A stretch of DNA of 64,000 nt from CBDAKK01 sp965196605 (GCA_965196605.1 CBDAKK010000008.1:558001-622000); one strand, 5' to 3'. Positions 1 to 8,676 are shown, counted from the first letter of the stretch. Translations and numbers: made by a program. The notes: generated by a model from the letters alone, not told the origin.

Positions 1-1
1 C

Positions 2-379
2 TACGAAGATGAACGGAAGTTTACTTTAAGCGCAAGGAAATTGCGCTATACTTACGCGGCATTGCCGACCATGCGTTTTGAAAAAGATGTGGGATACCTT
101 CCGAGATTTAGTGGAGCTGACTCCGGAGAGTCTGTGGGCTTTTTGCAGTTGTTTCACCCTCAAGAGGGTGAAGTCCTGAGCAAAGAGGGTGAGGCAGAAG
201 ATGTGGAATATCTTCGTTCTTTGCTGGGGGATAATGGCGTGCTGTATAGGGTGGAACACGGAAAGGAAATTGCTTTGACTTCTGAGGTGACTGCACGATT
301 TTCTGCATATCTTCATTATCGTAAAAGCGACAGATTGATGCTTACGACTGGTCCATACGATATATCGATAAAGAAATAA
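2..379 (+). CDS. 3' part of a protein of unknown function (cut by window start)
   Basis: The frame is open from base 2 with no stop upstream, so the gene begins before the window and the apparent TTG start at 41 is probably internal. The visible 125 residues are mostly hydrophilic, with no membrane segment, no lipobox and no motif I recognise. The last residues are DISIKK before TAA. The next gene starts about 70 bases downstream on the same strand, so the two may be cotranscribed. I cannot assign a function. Confidence 0.6.
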   Translation, partial: YEDERKFTLSARKLRYTYAALPTMRFEKDVGYLPRFSGADSGESVGFLQLFHPQEGEVLSKEGEAEDVEYLRSLLGDNGVLYRVEHGKEIALTSEVTARFSAYLHYRKSDRLMLTTGPYDISIKK

Positions 380-448
380 TGATGCATGGTGTTTGTACAT
401 ACATGTGTATATAAAATAGTATGTGGAATAGGGTGTAATGGTGTAACG

Positions 449-1216
449 ATGATGGTGTATCAAGTTTTGCTTGTAGCGCAGTATGTAATGGCTGCAATTG
501 TTTTTGTGGCTCTTTTTAAGTATGTAGCAGCCTATGGCCGCTATGTTGATGATAAGAAGGGGGCTGCAACGCGCTTTATTTCCTATAGGCGGGGCTGGCT
601 TATTATGGAAGTGCCTGCGGTTTTTACGATACTTATTATGTATGGTGCGGCACTTGCTCTTGGTAAAAAGCTCAGCATCTTTGCGCTTGCCTTTCTCATT
701 GTGTGGGAAATACATTATGTATATAGAACCTTTATATTCCCTTTTTTAAACCGAAACAAGGCGCATGAGTTTACGCTACCCGTAGTCATTGGTGGGCTTG
801 TTTTCAATATCATCAATGGGTTTATCAATGGTTGGGCCTTGTTTTTTACGCCACTCTTAGAAACGGTGTTGAGTAGAATGATGTATGTGTACATTGGGGT
901 AGCGGTGTTTTTTGTGGGATTTGTTGTTCACGTTACCAGTGATAAAATATTACGGGATGTGAAGCGTGCCAATAAGGGGGGCTACGGGGTGCCTCATGGC
1001 TTTTTGCATAGTTATGTGGCTGCTCCTAATTATTTTGGGGAAATCCTCCAGTGGTTTGGATTTTATATTGCAACTGCGTCTCCGGCAGCCTTGGCCTTTG
1101 CCTTATTTACGTGTGGAAATCTCATTCCTCGTGCGTATAGGCACAGAAAGTGGTACAGGAGTAATTTTACAGAATATCCGCAAAGTCGGAAAATAATTAT
1201 TCCCTTTGTGTGGTAG
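449..1216 (+). CDS. Steroid 5-alpha-reductase family integral membrane protein
   Basis: This is a 255-residue hydrophobic protein with about six membrane spans. Its C-terminal third carries the family hallmarks: a GVPHGFLHSYVAAPNYFGE stretch and a final RAYRHRKWYRSNF...YP..RK..IPF motif. RRGWLIMEVPAVF near residue 45 matches the family's conserved N-terminal segment. Members reduce a C=C bond conjugated to a carbonyl (3-oxo-delta4 steroids or polyprenyl/enoyl substrates) with NADPH. The frame is open from 386, but the ATG at 449 gives the usual family length and starts just before the first membrane span; no strong ribosome binding site is visible. The next gene, an SDR oxidoreductase, follows after 27 bases, which suggests a two-step redox pair. 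Family assignment is firm; the substrate is unknown. Confidence 0.85.
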   Translation: MMVYQVLLVAQYVMAAIVFVALFKYVAAYGRYVDDKKGAATRFISYRRGWLIMEVPAVFTILIMYGAALALGKKLSIFALAFLIVWEIHYVYRTFIFPFLNRNKAHEFTLPVVIGGLVFNIINGFINGWALFFTPLLETVLSRMMYVYIGVAVFFVGFVVHVTSDKILRDVKRANKGGYGVPHGFLHSYVAAPNYFGEILQWFGFYIATASPAALAFALFTCGNLIPRAYRHRKWYRSNFTEYPQSRKIIIPFVW

Positions 1217-1243
1217 AGACACGGGGGAGATAGGGATTGATGT

Positions 1244-2227
1244 ATGGATAGTATAGCAGTTACAGGTGCTTCGGGGCATTTGGGAAATGTGATAGTCCGA
1301 AAGTTGCTGGAGAAGGGGCTCTCGGTTCGAGTTTTGGTGCACAAGGATGCTCGTGCCTTGGAAGGCTTGGATATTGTGCGAATACATGGGGATATACAGG
1401 ACATTAATGCATTGCGTACTTTGTGCAAGGGGTGTAAGACGCTGTATCACTGTGCTGCGCATATTTCTATAGTGTCGTATGAAAAGAAGAAGCTGCACAA
1501 CGTGAATGTGGAGGGAACCCTCAACGCCATGAAGGTTGCGCGTGAGCAGGGAATGCGACTGGTGTACATAAGCTCCATAGAGGCTATAGGAAAACAGCAT
1601 GAGGGCGTGCACAGTGAGAGTGATGGCTTTAGTCCTGAAGATACGCCTATAGATTATGGGAAAAGCAAGGCTGAAGCAACTTTGAGCATTATTAAGGCGG
1701 CGCAGTCTGATGAACTGGATGCCGTGGTGATATGCCCCGGCGGAATAACGGGGCCTTTTGAGTTTGGTACGTCTAAAATAGGCAAGATGGTGCGCGACTT
1801 TGTTGGCAAGAAATTACCCTCCGGTATTAAAGAGGGGGGCTTTTGCTTTGTGGATGTGCGCGATGTTGCAAATGCAGCTATAGCTGCTGCGGACAAGGGG
1901 AGGCGTGGAGCACATTATATTGCTTCATCTCAATACATAGAGCATAAGGCAATGTTGGGTATGATTGCAGAACATAGCGGCACGCCCATGCCTAAGTATT
2001 ATATTTCCACGGGGTTTCTTAAGCTTATTGCACCGCTTGTGGAGTTGTGGGGTTTGCTCAGTATGAAGGAGCCTTTGTTTTCTTCTGGTGCAGCGCGCGT
2101 CTTAGAAAGCAAGTTTAAAGTGCATTCCGCTTGTTTGGAGCAAGACTTGGGGGTGGTTCCACGCCCATTGGTGGAGTCGCTTATAGACCAAGTTGCGTGG
2201 TATGAGGGCAAGAGCGTTCCATTATAA
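1244..2227 (+). CDS. Extended SDR NAD(P)-dependent oxidoreductase (3-beta-HSD / epimerase-like)
   Basis: The 327-residue protein begins with the Rossmann motif TGASGHLG and has a D/GD pair near residue 50, the YISSIEAIG strand, and the catalytic YGKSK (Y-x3-K). This places it in the extended SDR family with dihydroflavonol reductases, 3-beta-hydroxysteroid dehydrogenases and sugar epimerases. No membrane anchor is evident. It lies 27 bases after the 5-alpha-reductase-like gene on the same strand, with AGGGAT before the ATG. The pairing makes a hydroxy/keto conversion on the same lipid or steroid-like substrate plausible, but that is inference. Confidence 0.85.
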   Translation: MDSIAVTGASGHLGNVIVRKLLEKGLSVRVLVHKDARALEGLDIVRIHGDIQDINALRTLCKGCKTLYHCAAHISIVSYEKKKLHNVNVEGTLNAMKVAREQGMRLVYISSIEAIGKQHEGVHSESDGFSPEDTPIDYGKSKAEATLSIIKAAQSDELDAVVICPGGITGPFEFGTSKIGKMVRDFVGKKLPSGIKEGGFCFVDVRDVANAAIAAADKGRRGAHYIASSQYIEHKAMLGMIAEHSGTPMPKYYISTGFLKLIAPLVELWGLLSMKEPLFSSGAARVLESKFKVHSACLEQDLGVVPRPLVESLIDQVAWYEGKSVPL

Positions 2228-2314
2228 AAAAGCAACAGGCGCCATGCTTGTAAAGGCTTAGTACATCGTCTACGCCCAGCCGTAATGCAAGCTTTGCACA
2301 TGCATAAAAATGCC

Positions 2315-3220
2315 TTAGTGTTCCGTGGGCTTGTCTAAAAATAGTACTTCTACCGTTTCTGTTTTTTTTCCTTTAGCGCGCCTTGCGTATGCTTTTTGTA
2401 GGTGCGCGCCAAGTGCCAAGGGTCCCCATATTTCAGTAAAGTAATGCCCCGCGCTCAGCACATGCATGCCGAGTTCTTCAGCGCGCAAGGCGGCTATGTG
2501 AGAGGCGTCTCCCGTTATCAACATGTCTGCGCCTTGTGCATGAACCTCGTCTAAAAAGGCATGTCCCGAGCCTGAGACCACGGCGACCTTTTGCACCATG
2601 GGCGCGCCGTGGAGGGCAAGAGACAGGGGACGTGGAAGCGTTGATGCTTGGGTGTTCTCAGATGTAGATGCTACCGCATGGCTGATAAGTCCATAGGGCG
2701 TGGCGTATGGGATGCATGCGTTTTGGTTTGTGGTGGGGCTGTTGGGGTAGGCAAAGAGCTTTTTTATTATGGCATGAGGGCTGAGCGCGCGTGTAAGCTG
2801 CCCGCACACGCCTATGGGGGTGCCTTTGTGCATGGCGCAGGGCTTGCAGTTTTTAAGCCCTATTTTGCGCGCGAGTTGGGCGTTGTTGCCAAGTGGTATG
2901 TGTGCGTCTAGTGGTAAGTGTACGGCGTAGAGCGCAATGTCATGAGCAATGAGCGCCTGTAGCTTTGTGTGCATGGCCTGCGTTATGGGCGCTGTGTGTC
3001 CCCAAAACAAGCCGTGGTGTACCACAAGCAGGTCTACGTTGTGCGTTGCCGCCGCGTTTATAATGGGCACTGAGGCGTCCACGGCAACGGCAATGCGCGC
3101 TATGTTTTTTTTTGACGGCGATGCATTGGCAACCTGTATGCCGTTTATTGTGTCTATGTCTTTAAAGGCTTGAAAGTCCAGGGTTTTGCTGAGCAGTGCA
3201 TGTATTTCTTCTAAGGTCAT
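2315..3220 (-). CDS. Nif3-like dinuclear metal centre protein
   Basis: The 301-residue protein has the NIF3/YbgI layout: NGIQVAN near residue 25, VAVDAS, LLVVHHGLFWG with the metal-binding His pair near residue 67, and C-terminal SGSGHAFLDEV, LITGD and SAGHYFTE motifs supplying further ligands. Proteins of this family bind two metals in a toroidal hexamer; their role is not settled, although they are often labelled GTP cyclohydrolase 1 type 2 homologues. It is convergent with the SDR gene. The start codon lies 6 bases after a TACAAT box with no ribosome binding site, so the mRNA may be leaderless. Confidence 0.9.
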   Translation of the reverse strand: MTLEEIHALLSKTLDFQAFKDIDTINGIQVANASPSKKNIARIAVAVDASVPIINAAATHNVDLLVVHHGLFWGHTAPITQAMHTKLQALIAHDIALYAVHLPLDAHIPLGNNAQLARKIGLKNCKPCAMHKGTPIGVCGQLTRALSPHAIIKKLFAYPNSPTTNQNACIPYATPYGLISHAVASTSENTQASTLPRPLSLALHGAPMVQKVAVVSGSGHAFLDEVHAQGADMLITGDASHIAALRAEELGMHVLSAGHYFTEIWGPLALGAHLQKAYARRAKGKKTETVEVLFLDKPTEH

Positions 3221-3226
3221 ATTTGT

Positions 3227-3232
3227 ATTGTA
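3227..3232 (-). promoter_or_regulatory. -10 box giving a probable leaderless start for the Nif3-like gene
   Basis: On the minus strand TACAAT is followed by six bases (ACAAAT) and then the ATG. Transcription normally starts 6-7 bases after the -10 box, so the transcript would begin at the start codon. No Shine-Dalgarno sequence is present. The -35 region is weak. Confidence 0.5.
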
Positions 3233-3268
3233 GAAAAAACAGGCATGGTAAGAATGAGCACAAGGTGC

Positions 3269-3769
3269 TTATGAAAAGAAAAGAATATTTAGTGCTACGA
3301 AAGAGGGTTTAAAGAACTTTATTATTTTTTTCTGTACCTTGTTGCCTGCAGAGTCTACTACAACCTTGCCATTGTCCTGCATGGTGAGCGTGTCTTTTAT
3401 GATTCTGCCTCGCACATTTGCAGAGAGCTGTATGGTGCTTGCAGAACCTGTGCTTTTTTGCGTCCCTGCAAGGTCAAAGCCTTTTTCAAAGCTGCGGCTT
3501 GTTTTGTTGCCAAACCACAGAGAACCACGCACGCTGTTGTTTTTTCCGCGTGTAAGTCGGTATTGCACAATGAGGTTTTTTGTGCCAAGTGCTAGAGAAA
3601 AAGAAAGTCGTTTTGCAAAAGGAAGGCTGCGTCCCCCACGAGCTGCCATAGATTTTGTTTCCATAGGGTCTATGGTTCCTTCATAGGTGCCAAGTGTGTG
3701 TTGTGGCGTGTTCTCACAGCTGGTGAAAACAAAGCTTACAGTTAATAAAAAGCATAAAAGTTTTTTCAT
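3269..3769 (-). CDS. Small lipoprotein, paralogue 1 of 3, with C-terminal extension
   Basis: This 166-residue protein starts MKKLLCFLL and has a signal peptide ending in the lipobox FTSC, so it should be lipidated and exported. It shares GTYEGT just after the lipid anchor and a C-terminal DNGKVVVDSAGNKVQKK block with the two genes upstream, which suggests a small beta-sheet lipoprotein family. The other two end at the KKK. This one runs on for about 17 mostly hydrophobic residues and lacks their hairpin terminator, as if the original stop had been lost. AGGTAA precedes the ATG. The function is unknown. Confidence 0.75.
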   Translation of the reverse strand: MKKLLCFLLTVSFVFTSCENTPQHTLGTYEGTIDPMETKSMAARGGRSLPFAKRLSFSLALGTKNLIVQYRLTRGKNNSVRGSLWFGNKTSRSFEKGFDLAGTQKSTGSASTIQLSANVRGRIIKDTLTMQDNGKVVVDSAGNKVQKKIIKFFKPSFVALNILFFS

Positions 3770-3800
3770 ATGTAATTACCTGCCTGCAATAAAGGTGCAT

Positions 3801-3845
3801 AAAAAAACTCCCAAGGCGTAGAGTACGCCCGACGGGAGTTTTTTT
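3801..3845 (-). terminator. Rho-independent terminator of lipoprotein paralogue 2
   Basis: An outer stem AACTCCC/GGGAGTT and an inner stem GGCGTA/TACGCC around a GAG loop are followed on the minus strand by a run of seven T. It lies 28 bases downstream of the minus-strand lipoprotein stop. Confidence 0.85.
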
Positions 3846-3872
3846 ATATATCAAGGTTAAACGAGCAATGTG

Positions 3873-4412
3873 CTACTTCTTTTTGAGTTTGTTGCCCATA
3901 GAGTCTTCTAATACCGCGCCATTGTCCTTTACCTTCAATTCTCCAGGGACTTTTTTTCCAAAAGCAGATTTTGGATTTACAACTATTTCTTCCAATTGCT
4001 TTTTTACTTTTTTGCGTTGCTCAGGAGATAAAGGTAGGGAGTTTAAAGAAGAAAGTTGTGTTGTTGCAGTTTTTTTTGTTTCTTCTAGTACTATTTTTTG
4101 ATCTTCTGTACTTAAGCCTTCCAATGTAGTTTCTAGTGTGTACGCCAATATAACCATCCCAGCTCTATCTTCTAAATTTCCTGTTATCTTACCAATCTTG
4201 ATAAACTTACTATCAAATTTTCTTAAAACAGTTCCAGTAACTTTATTGTTGCTTTCTCGTTTGAGTTTGAACTGACTAGTTACGTTGTTAGCAGTTCCTT
4301 CATACGTGCCGTCTATGTTGACAGACGATGCATTATTGCAGCCCTCCGCTGACATGGAAATAAGTAGCATGAGACCAAACAAAGCGGCCATTGATGTGAT
4401 TATTCTTTTCAT
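3873..4412 (-). CDS. Small lipoprotein, paralogue 2 of 3
   Basis: The product is 179 residues from the ATG at 4412, which is preceded by AAAGGAGTATTCT; the longer frame from 4451 lacks this site. The signal peptide MKRIITSMAALFGLMLLIS ends in SAEGC, a plausible lipobox. Mature residues begin with NNASSVNIDGTYEGT, and the C-terminus has KVKDNGAVLEDSMGNKLKKK. The middle is charged and probably beta-rich with a helical lysine/glutamine stretch. Paralogues lie on both sides. It has its own terminator and is probably monocistronic. No function can be assigned; a surface or periplasmic lipocalin-like role is only a guess. Confidence 0.8.
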   Translation of the reverse strand: MKRIITSMAALFGLMLLISMSAEGCNNASSVNIDGTYEGTANNVTSQFKLKRESNNKVTGTVLRKFDSKFIKIGKITGNLEDRAGMVILAYTLETTLEGLSTEDQKIVLEETKKTATTQLSSLNSLPLSPEQRKKVKKQLEEIVVNPKSAFGKKVPGELKVKDNGAVLEDSMGNKLKKK

Positions 4413-4621
4413 AGAATACTCCTTTTTATTATTAAAATAATAAGTTGTCAATACAACTTATTATTTATTAATAGTAGGATGCTATGATTTTTTTTCAAGT
4501 CTGCGAAGAGAAAAATTATGAAATATTTTCTTGATGAAAGCAACGTGAAAGTGTGCCTTTATGTAAATAAGGCATTTTATTATTGTGGTGTTTCTTGTGT
4601 GTTTTTTTATTACACATGCAA

Positions 4622-4660
4622 TAAAAAAACTCCCACGCGTAGGGTACGCGGGGAGTTTTA
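4622..4660 (-). terminator. Rho-independent terminator of lipoprotein paralogue 3
   Basis: The stem AACTCCC/GGGAGTT encloses CGCGTA/TACGCG with a GGG loop and is followed on the minus strand by seven T. It has the same design as the terminator at 3801-3845, showing that the gene and its terminator were duplicated together. Confidence 0.85.
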
Positions 4661-4687
4661 TATATCAAGGTGAAAAAAAGCAATGTG

Positions 4688-5233
4688 CTACTTCTTTTTG
4701 TACTTCTTGCCGGCAGGGTCTTCTAAGCTAGCGCCGTTATCAAGTACTTTGAACTTGGCCGCCTTGTTGTCCTTAAACGTGTACAAAGTTTTGAATTGAG
4801 CGAGAACTTTTCCAACTAATGTTGTATCTGCTGTAGCCGCTGCGCTAAACGCCTGCTTTAATTTTTGATTAATTTTATCGGGAACTTGTTTCCCAAGTTC
4901 TTTGTCTTGCACTGGTGTTACGGATGTGTTGAGTGTAATGCCACCTCCTTCATCTTTTAGGTCTCCCTTTATATCGGCAACTTTAATAAAGCCAAGAAAC
5001 CCATTGGCGTTCATTTCTATGGTTCCGCTGACCTTTTTATTATTATCGCGTTTCATGGTAATCTTAAGGGTGCCTTGGAATTTTTCTTTTCCAATTAGTG
5101 TTTTAAAATTCCCAGCTGGTAGTTCATCGGTTCGTTCGTAGGTGCCGTCTACGTTGACGTTTGAGGCGCACTGCGCTGAAATAAGTAAAACAAGCCCCAG
5201 TAACGAAGCCATTGGTATGATAATTCTCTTCAT
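4688..5233 (-). CDS. Small lipoprotein, paralogue 3 of 3
   Basis: The 181-residue product starts MKRIIIPMASLLGLVLL and has the lipobox ISAQC. Mature sequence SNVNVDGTYER and the C-terminal KVLDNGASLEDPAGKKYKKK match the neighbouring paralogues. The ATG follows AAAGGAGAAATTCTT, a good ribosome binding site. The middle domain is longer than in paralogue 2, with a segment around residues 95-140 that looks helical. Exported and lipidated by signal; function unknown. Confidence 0.8.
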   Translation of the reverse strand: MKRIIIPMASLLGLVLLISAQCASNVNVDGTYERTDELPAGNFKTLIGKEKFQGTLKITMKRDNNKKVSGTIEMNANGFLGFIKVADIKGDLKDEGGGITLNTSVTPVQDKELGKQVPDKINQKLKQAFSAAATADTTLVGKVLAQFKTLYTFKDNKAAKFKVLDNGASLEDPAGKKYKKK

Positions 5234-5577
5234 AAGAATTTCTCCTTTATATGTGTGTATTTTTTGAGTTTTTTTTGTAACTACTCTTTAAACAATAATA
5301 AGTTTACTTAATGTTTTTAGTCAATAATATTAATGAAAATAAATAAATATTTTTGTTTTTGTGTAAATAAAAATTTTAATTATGCTATAATAAACCTTTC
5401 GTTTTAAGGGTGGTTAGAAAGACTGCTGCATGCATGCTGTTGTCGTGGTACTCATGCATGTCTTTTTTCAAGGCTGTGCTAGGTTGCAATAATCTTGTTT
5501 AGGCGTTTCCTACTGCGCTTAATGGCTTGAGTGTAACTTAAGGCTAACACGTTAGCATTGTGAGTAAAAGCTGCATA
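5234..5577. other. Gene-free gap: AT-rich upstream region plus small-RNA candidate
   Basis: The first 150 bases are strongly AT-rich and would hold the promoter of lipoprotein paralogue 3. The remainder holds the small-RNA candidate listed separately and, near 5542-5556, a short GCTAAC/GTTAGC hairpin just after the next minus-strand gene. No coding frame is convincing. Confidence 0.5.
5386..5468 (+). ncRNA. Candidate small RNA with own promoter and terminator
   Basis: TGCTATAAT at 5383-5391 is an extended -10 promoter element. About 20 bases after the predicted start (~5398) comes a two-part stem (AAAGAC/GTCTTT and TGCATG/CATGCA) that ends in six T at 5463-5468. The transcript would be about 70 nt. 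It runs against the direction of both neighbouring genes, so it is not simply a leader or trailer. There is no similarity to a known RNA family that I can recognise. Confidence 0.35.
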
Positions 5578-6171
5578 TCAATAATATTTGCTTTCGCGAT
5601 ATGTTTGTTCTCTCATTATTTGCGGGGAAATGAGTCTTAAAAATAAGTCAACATCCGACTTGTCAAGGTAAATTGGCTCTAAGGTTAACGCCACATTAGA
5701 GGTGGAAGTCAAGGAGCCAAACATTATAACCAGCTGGTGTCGCTGCGCGCTTTGAGAGAAAAAAACAAATACAAGTTCTGCCGAACGCTCTAGTATTGGA
5801 TAAAAGGTTTTTTCAGGAAAAACCTTTGAAATATGAATGCTTGCATTGAGGTTGTTTATACTCGTTATTTTCTTTTCTAGGGCTTCTTTGTTGTTCGTTG
5901 CTATTCTAGCCCACACGTAGTACTTTTCAAGTGCATCCCGCATCGCTTGTACACTGGCGGGGTCAAAGTAATAGTAGGCGCTACTGCCTATGGAGTTATA
6001 AAATTTTACGTATAAGGCATTATCTTGATAATAAATAGCGCTCTCTTGTTCTACAAATTGCTGTGAAGCGCTGTCGTATAATTTATATGTAAATGCTTGG
6101 TTCGTAACATCTGTAGCAAAAACCAAAGACACGTGTACGAGTATAAATAACACACTACATATTTTTTTCAT
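5578..6171 (-). CDS. Secreted protein of unknown function
   Basis: This 197-residue protein has a clear signal peptide (MKKICSVLFILVHVSLVFA) with a likely cut after VFA, and no cysteine for lipidation. The mature part is rich in aromatic residues (YYYFDP, several tyrosines) and reads like a beta-rich periplasmic protein, ending YRESKYY. AAAGGTG precedes the ATG. It stands alone between the lipoprotein cluster and the SnoaL genes on the same strand. I recognise no family. Confidence 0.7.
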   Translation of the reverse strand: MKKICSVLFILVHVSLVFATDVTNQAFTYKLYDSASQQFVEQESAIYYQDNALYVKFYNSIGSSAYYYFDPASVQAMRDALEKYYVWARIATNNKEALEKKITSINNLNASIHISKVFPEKTFYPILERSAELVFVFFSQSAQRHQLVIMFGSLTSTSNVALTLEPIYLDKSDVDLFLRLISPQIMREQTYRESKYY

Positions 6172-6484
6172 TTGTAAACACCTTTATTTTATTATTGTTA
6201 TTTTAAATATTTTACCCTATATAATTTATTATAATGAATTTATTTAATAATTCAATCATTTATAGTTATAATTAAATATCTGTAATGTAATTATAACGTA
6301 AAATACGTTTGCACTTTTACTATGTGCATTTTATGTGAATTGCAAGGTCACAGGTTTTTTACACCCGTTCAAGTTTTAAAATTTACAGTTGCTTGCATGC
6401 AAGGTGCGTAACTGTAGGTTGGCTCGCAAGTAAACGCTACGGCGCACTCAGGCAGGCTACAAGCTAACTGCGCATAATTTTAGG
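6172..6484. other. Gene-free gap with AT-rich promoter region and a palindromic hairpin
   Basis: Bases 6190-6310 are extremely AT-rich with several TATAAT-like words and probably hold the promoter of the secreted protein. At 6385-6415 ACAGTT/AACTGT brackets the 12-base palindrome CTTGCATGCAAG, downstream of the minus-strand SnoaL gene. It has no T-run, so it is not a standard terminator. No coding frame is seen. Confidence 0.5.
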
Positions 6485-8632
6485 TTAGAAAACACCGCCA
6501 TGTTTCTTGACTTTGGCGACAGTGGCGCTGCCATTAATACGCTTATGTAGCATGTCAAAAACATCGACTCCAAGTTGTTCCAGTACGTCTATAATGTCTA
6601 TCATCACCCAGTTTTCCTTCAACAAGTTGCCTTCGCGCCTCCAAAAGTCCATAACTCGCATGGTGCAGGCAATGCCCGTAGCCTTGAGGCCGAGCCAACC
6701 ATCACCCGTGTGTGTTGCGTACATGGAGGGGAAACCAAAGTCGCACGCGTAGTTTCCTTCAGCGTATGAGGCAAAGTAATTCTCTGTGTTCTTGGTCATA
6801 ATACCCCTGTTGGGGAATGCCGTGAGGTAGGGAAACTGGTGATAATTTTGAAACCCTGCGAGTCCTCGCGTGGTGCCAATGCCTGCGGGGCTGTACCACA
6901 TCATTTCCTTTGCATTCCAGTATTGAGACAAGTCTCCCATAGAAGTGGGGTCTTTTCCATCATAACGGCAGAGGGCATCAAGCATGGCTAAGGTGATATT
7001 CAGCGTTTTCTTGCTCTCCGTTTTTTCTACGGGGTATGTAATGATGCCGTCACAAGTCATGGGGGTGCCTACCATGTATGCCGCACCCCTGCTGGGGAAA
7101 ATATCAAAGCCCGCTTGGTGTATGAGGTCTAATACATCAAGGAGGTACCAAGCGCGTGTAATTTTTCCATGTTCTAGAACAAAGTGTGCTTGGTATCGTA
7201 TGGACGCAAGCTGATAGCTGGGTGGAATGCCAAGCCATGAATGCTCAAAGCTTCCTAGAAAATTCCCGGCAATACTTACGCATTGCTTTTCTTTATACGT
7301 GCCGCCCATGACTATGTACGGGGTATCCTCAATGTCGGGGAAGGCATGGTACAGGGGCTGCAGAAACTGCGTGCAATAGGCCTGTACTCCGTGTATTTCA
7401 TGAAAGGGCTTTGAGGCATGAAGTACTACATCATCCGACATATGCGCAGCGACTATGCCCATGGGCACGGCATCTGTGCGCGCAATGTCGCGATTAAATG
7501 CGTTGATATAGGAGAGTACCGTTTTTTTATTTCGTGTGTTAGCATCCGCTGTGTGAAGTAATGTATGCCTAGTTTTGGGGTGTGCGGGCAGTGCGTATAT
7601 TTGGCAGAGTACATCGAACATATCGAACACTGACCATTCTTCTTGAATTTTGCCATCTACAACTTGAAAGTGCGTTATGCCAACGACGTGTATTATTTTT
7701 TCTGAGGGAGCGCCAAAAACTCCATAATTGCAATGAACTCCTGTGATAGTCCAACGCACTGCAACCTTGTCTCCCGTCTTTCCCGTGTTGCACGTTATTC
7801 GTTCTATAAAAATATCCGCATTGGGAATGGAAGAAAAAAACGCGACAAAGTAGTCCCGGATTTGTCCGGTGCCACAATATTGCTTTTCGCGAATAGAATG
7901 TAAGACGGCATTCTCAGCGTAATATTGTTCCACGCGGTTAAAATAGTGCTTGTGCCACAGCTCTGTAAAAAGATCCACGACAAGGTCTATAGAACTACCT
8001 CTCGTGTTGTTTGTAAACTCGCAACTCGCAATATTGCATGGGGTAATGGCGTTTTCTTCTCGTACCACGCGTTGGTCTTCTACTTCAAAGTTGAAATTGT
8101 AATGATGAGACTCTTTTGCCAACTCAAGCGGGTCACAGCCCAGTTGTTCAAGTATGTAATAATTATCGCGCACAAGCCATTCCTCTTCTATAATGTTGTT
8201 TGCAATAATGCAGTCCGCTATGCCCCGAAGGAAGATTTTTCTCCCCGTAGGCGCGCCATAGGCTACGCTGTGTCCCAAATGGGTGGCGGTGCTGCCCAAA
8301 CGGTGCGAAGAGAAAAACTTGTCCCCCTTGGCTTCAGACCAAATGACCTCTTCGCCATAAGGTACACGGTCGGGAAAGGTTTGCAAGGTCTTAAGCGTAC
8401 CGCTGATAACCGCATCCCTACCACTATGAGTGAACAAGCCCATGTGCAAGGTTATGTCTTCAGCATAGGTGTTGTACAACTCCCCAATACCTTTGTTTTC
8501 CCAAATATCATGCGTAATGGAAAGAATGTAATCGACAATGTTTACGTACTTCTTATCAAAATTTGTTAGCGTTTGTTTTTCTCCCTTTTTAAGCTGCTTT
8601 GCGCTGTAGACAAGTGCATCTATGCCATTCAT
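6485..8632 (-). CDS. Tandem four-domain SnoaL/NTF2-like protein
   Basis: The 715-residue protein has no signal peptide and consists of four consecutive SnoaL-like (NTF2-fold) domains, at roughly residues 28-165, 215-350, 372-520 and 548-695. Each ends with the same signature: EEWLVRDNYYILEQLG, EEWSVFDMFDVLCQI, RAWYLLDVLDLIHQAG and ENWVMIDIIDVLEQLG. Single-domain relatives act as polyketide/ester cyclases or isomerase-like enzymes, or bind small hydrophobic ligands. A good site (GGAGAGACT) precedes the ATG. The next gene upstream encodes a two-domain relative of its C-terminal half, and a sodium symporter precedes that. Together they look like an uptake and processing unit for an organic acid or similar compound; the substrate is unknown. 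Confidence 0.8.
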   Translation of the reverse strand: MNGIDALVYSAKQLKKGEKQTLTNFDKKYVNIVDYILSITHDIWENKGIGELYNTYAEDITLHMGLFTHSGRDAVISGTLKTLQTFPDRVPYGEEVIWSEAKGDKFFSSHRLGSTATHLGHSVAYGAPTGRKIFLRGIADCIIANNIIEEEWLVRDNYYILEQLGCDPLELAKESHHYNFNFEVEDQRVVREENAITPCNIASCEFTNNTRGSSIDLVVDLFTELWHKHYFNRVEQYYAENAVLHSIREKQYCGTGQIRDYFVAFFSSIPNADIFIERITCNTGKTGDKVAVRWTITGVHCNYGVFGAPSEKIIHVVGITHFQVVDGKIQEEWSVFDMFDVLCQIYALPAHPKTRHTLLHTADANTRNKKTVLSYINAFNRDIARTDAVPMGIVAAHMSDDVVLHASKPFHEIHGVQAYCTQFLQPLYHAFPDIEDTPYIVMGGTYKEKQCVSIAGNFLGSFEHSWLGIPPSYQLASIRYQAHFVLEHGKITRAWYLLDVLDLIHQAGFDIFPSRGAAYMVGTPMTCDGIITYPVEKTESKKTLNITLAMLDALCRYDGKDPTSMGDLSQYWNAKEMMWYSPAGIGTTRGLAGFQNYHQFPYLTAFPNRGIMTKNTENYFASYAEGNYACDFGFPSMYATHTGDGWLGLKATGIACTMRVMDFWRREGNLLKENWVMIDIIDVLEQLGVDVFDMLHKRINGSATVAKVKKHGGVF

Positions 8633-8676
8633 AGTCTCTCCTCGTTTTAAAATTGCATGGGCATATTTACCCCGTG

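Noticed and set aside
386..448. N-terminal extension of the 5-alpha-reductase-like protein
   Set aside because: The extra 21 residues are not conserved in the family and precede the natural first membrane span; the ATG at 449 is better.
7925..8569. 214-codon open frame on the plus strand
   Set aside because: It is antisense to the four-domain SnoaL protein, whose domain repeats prove the minus-strand frame.
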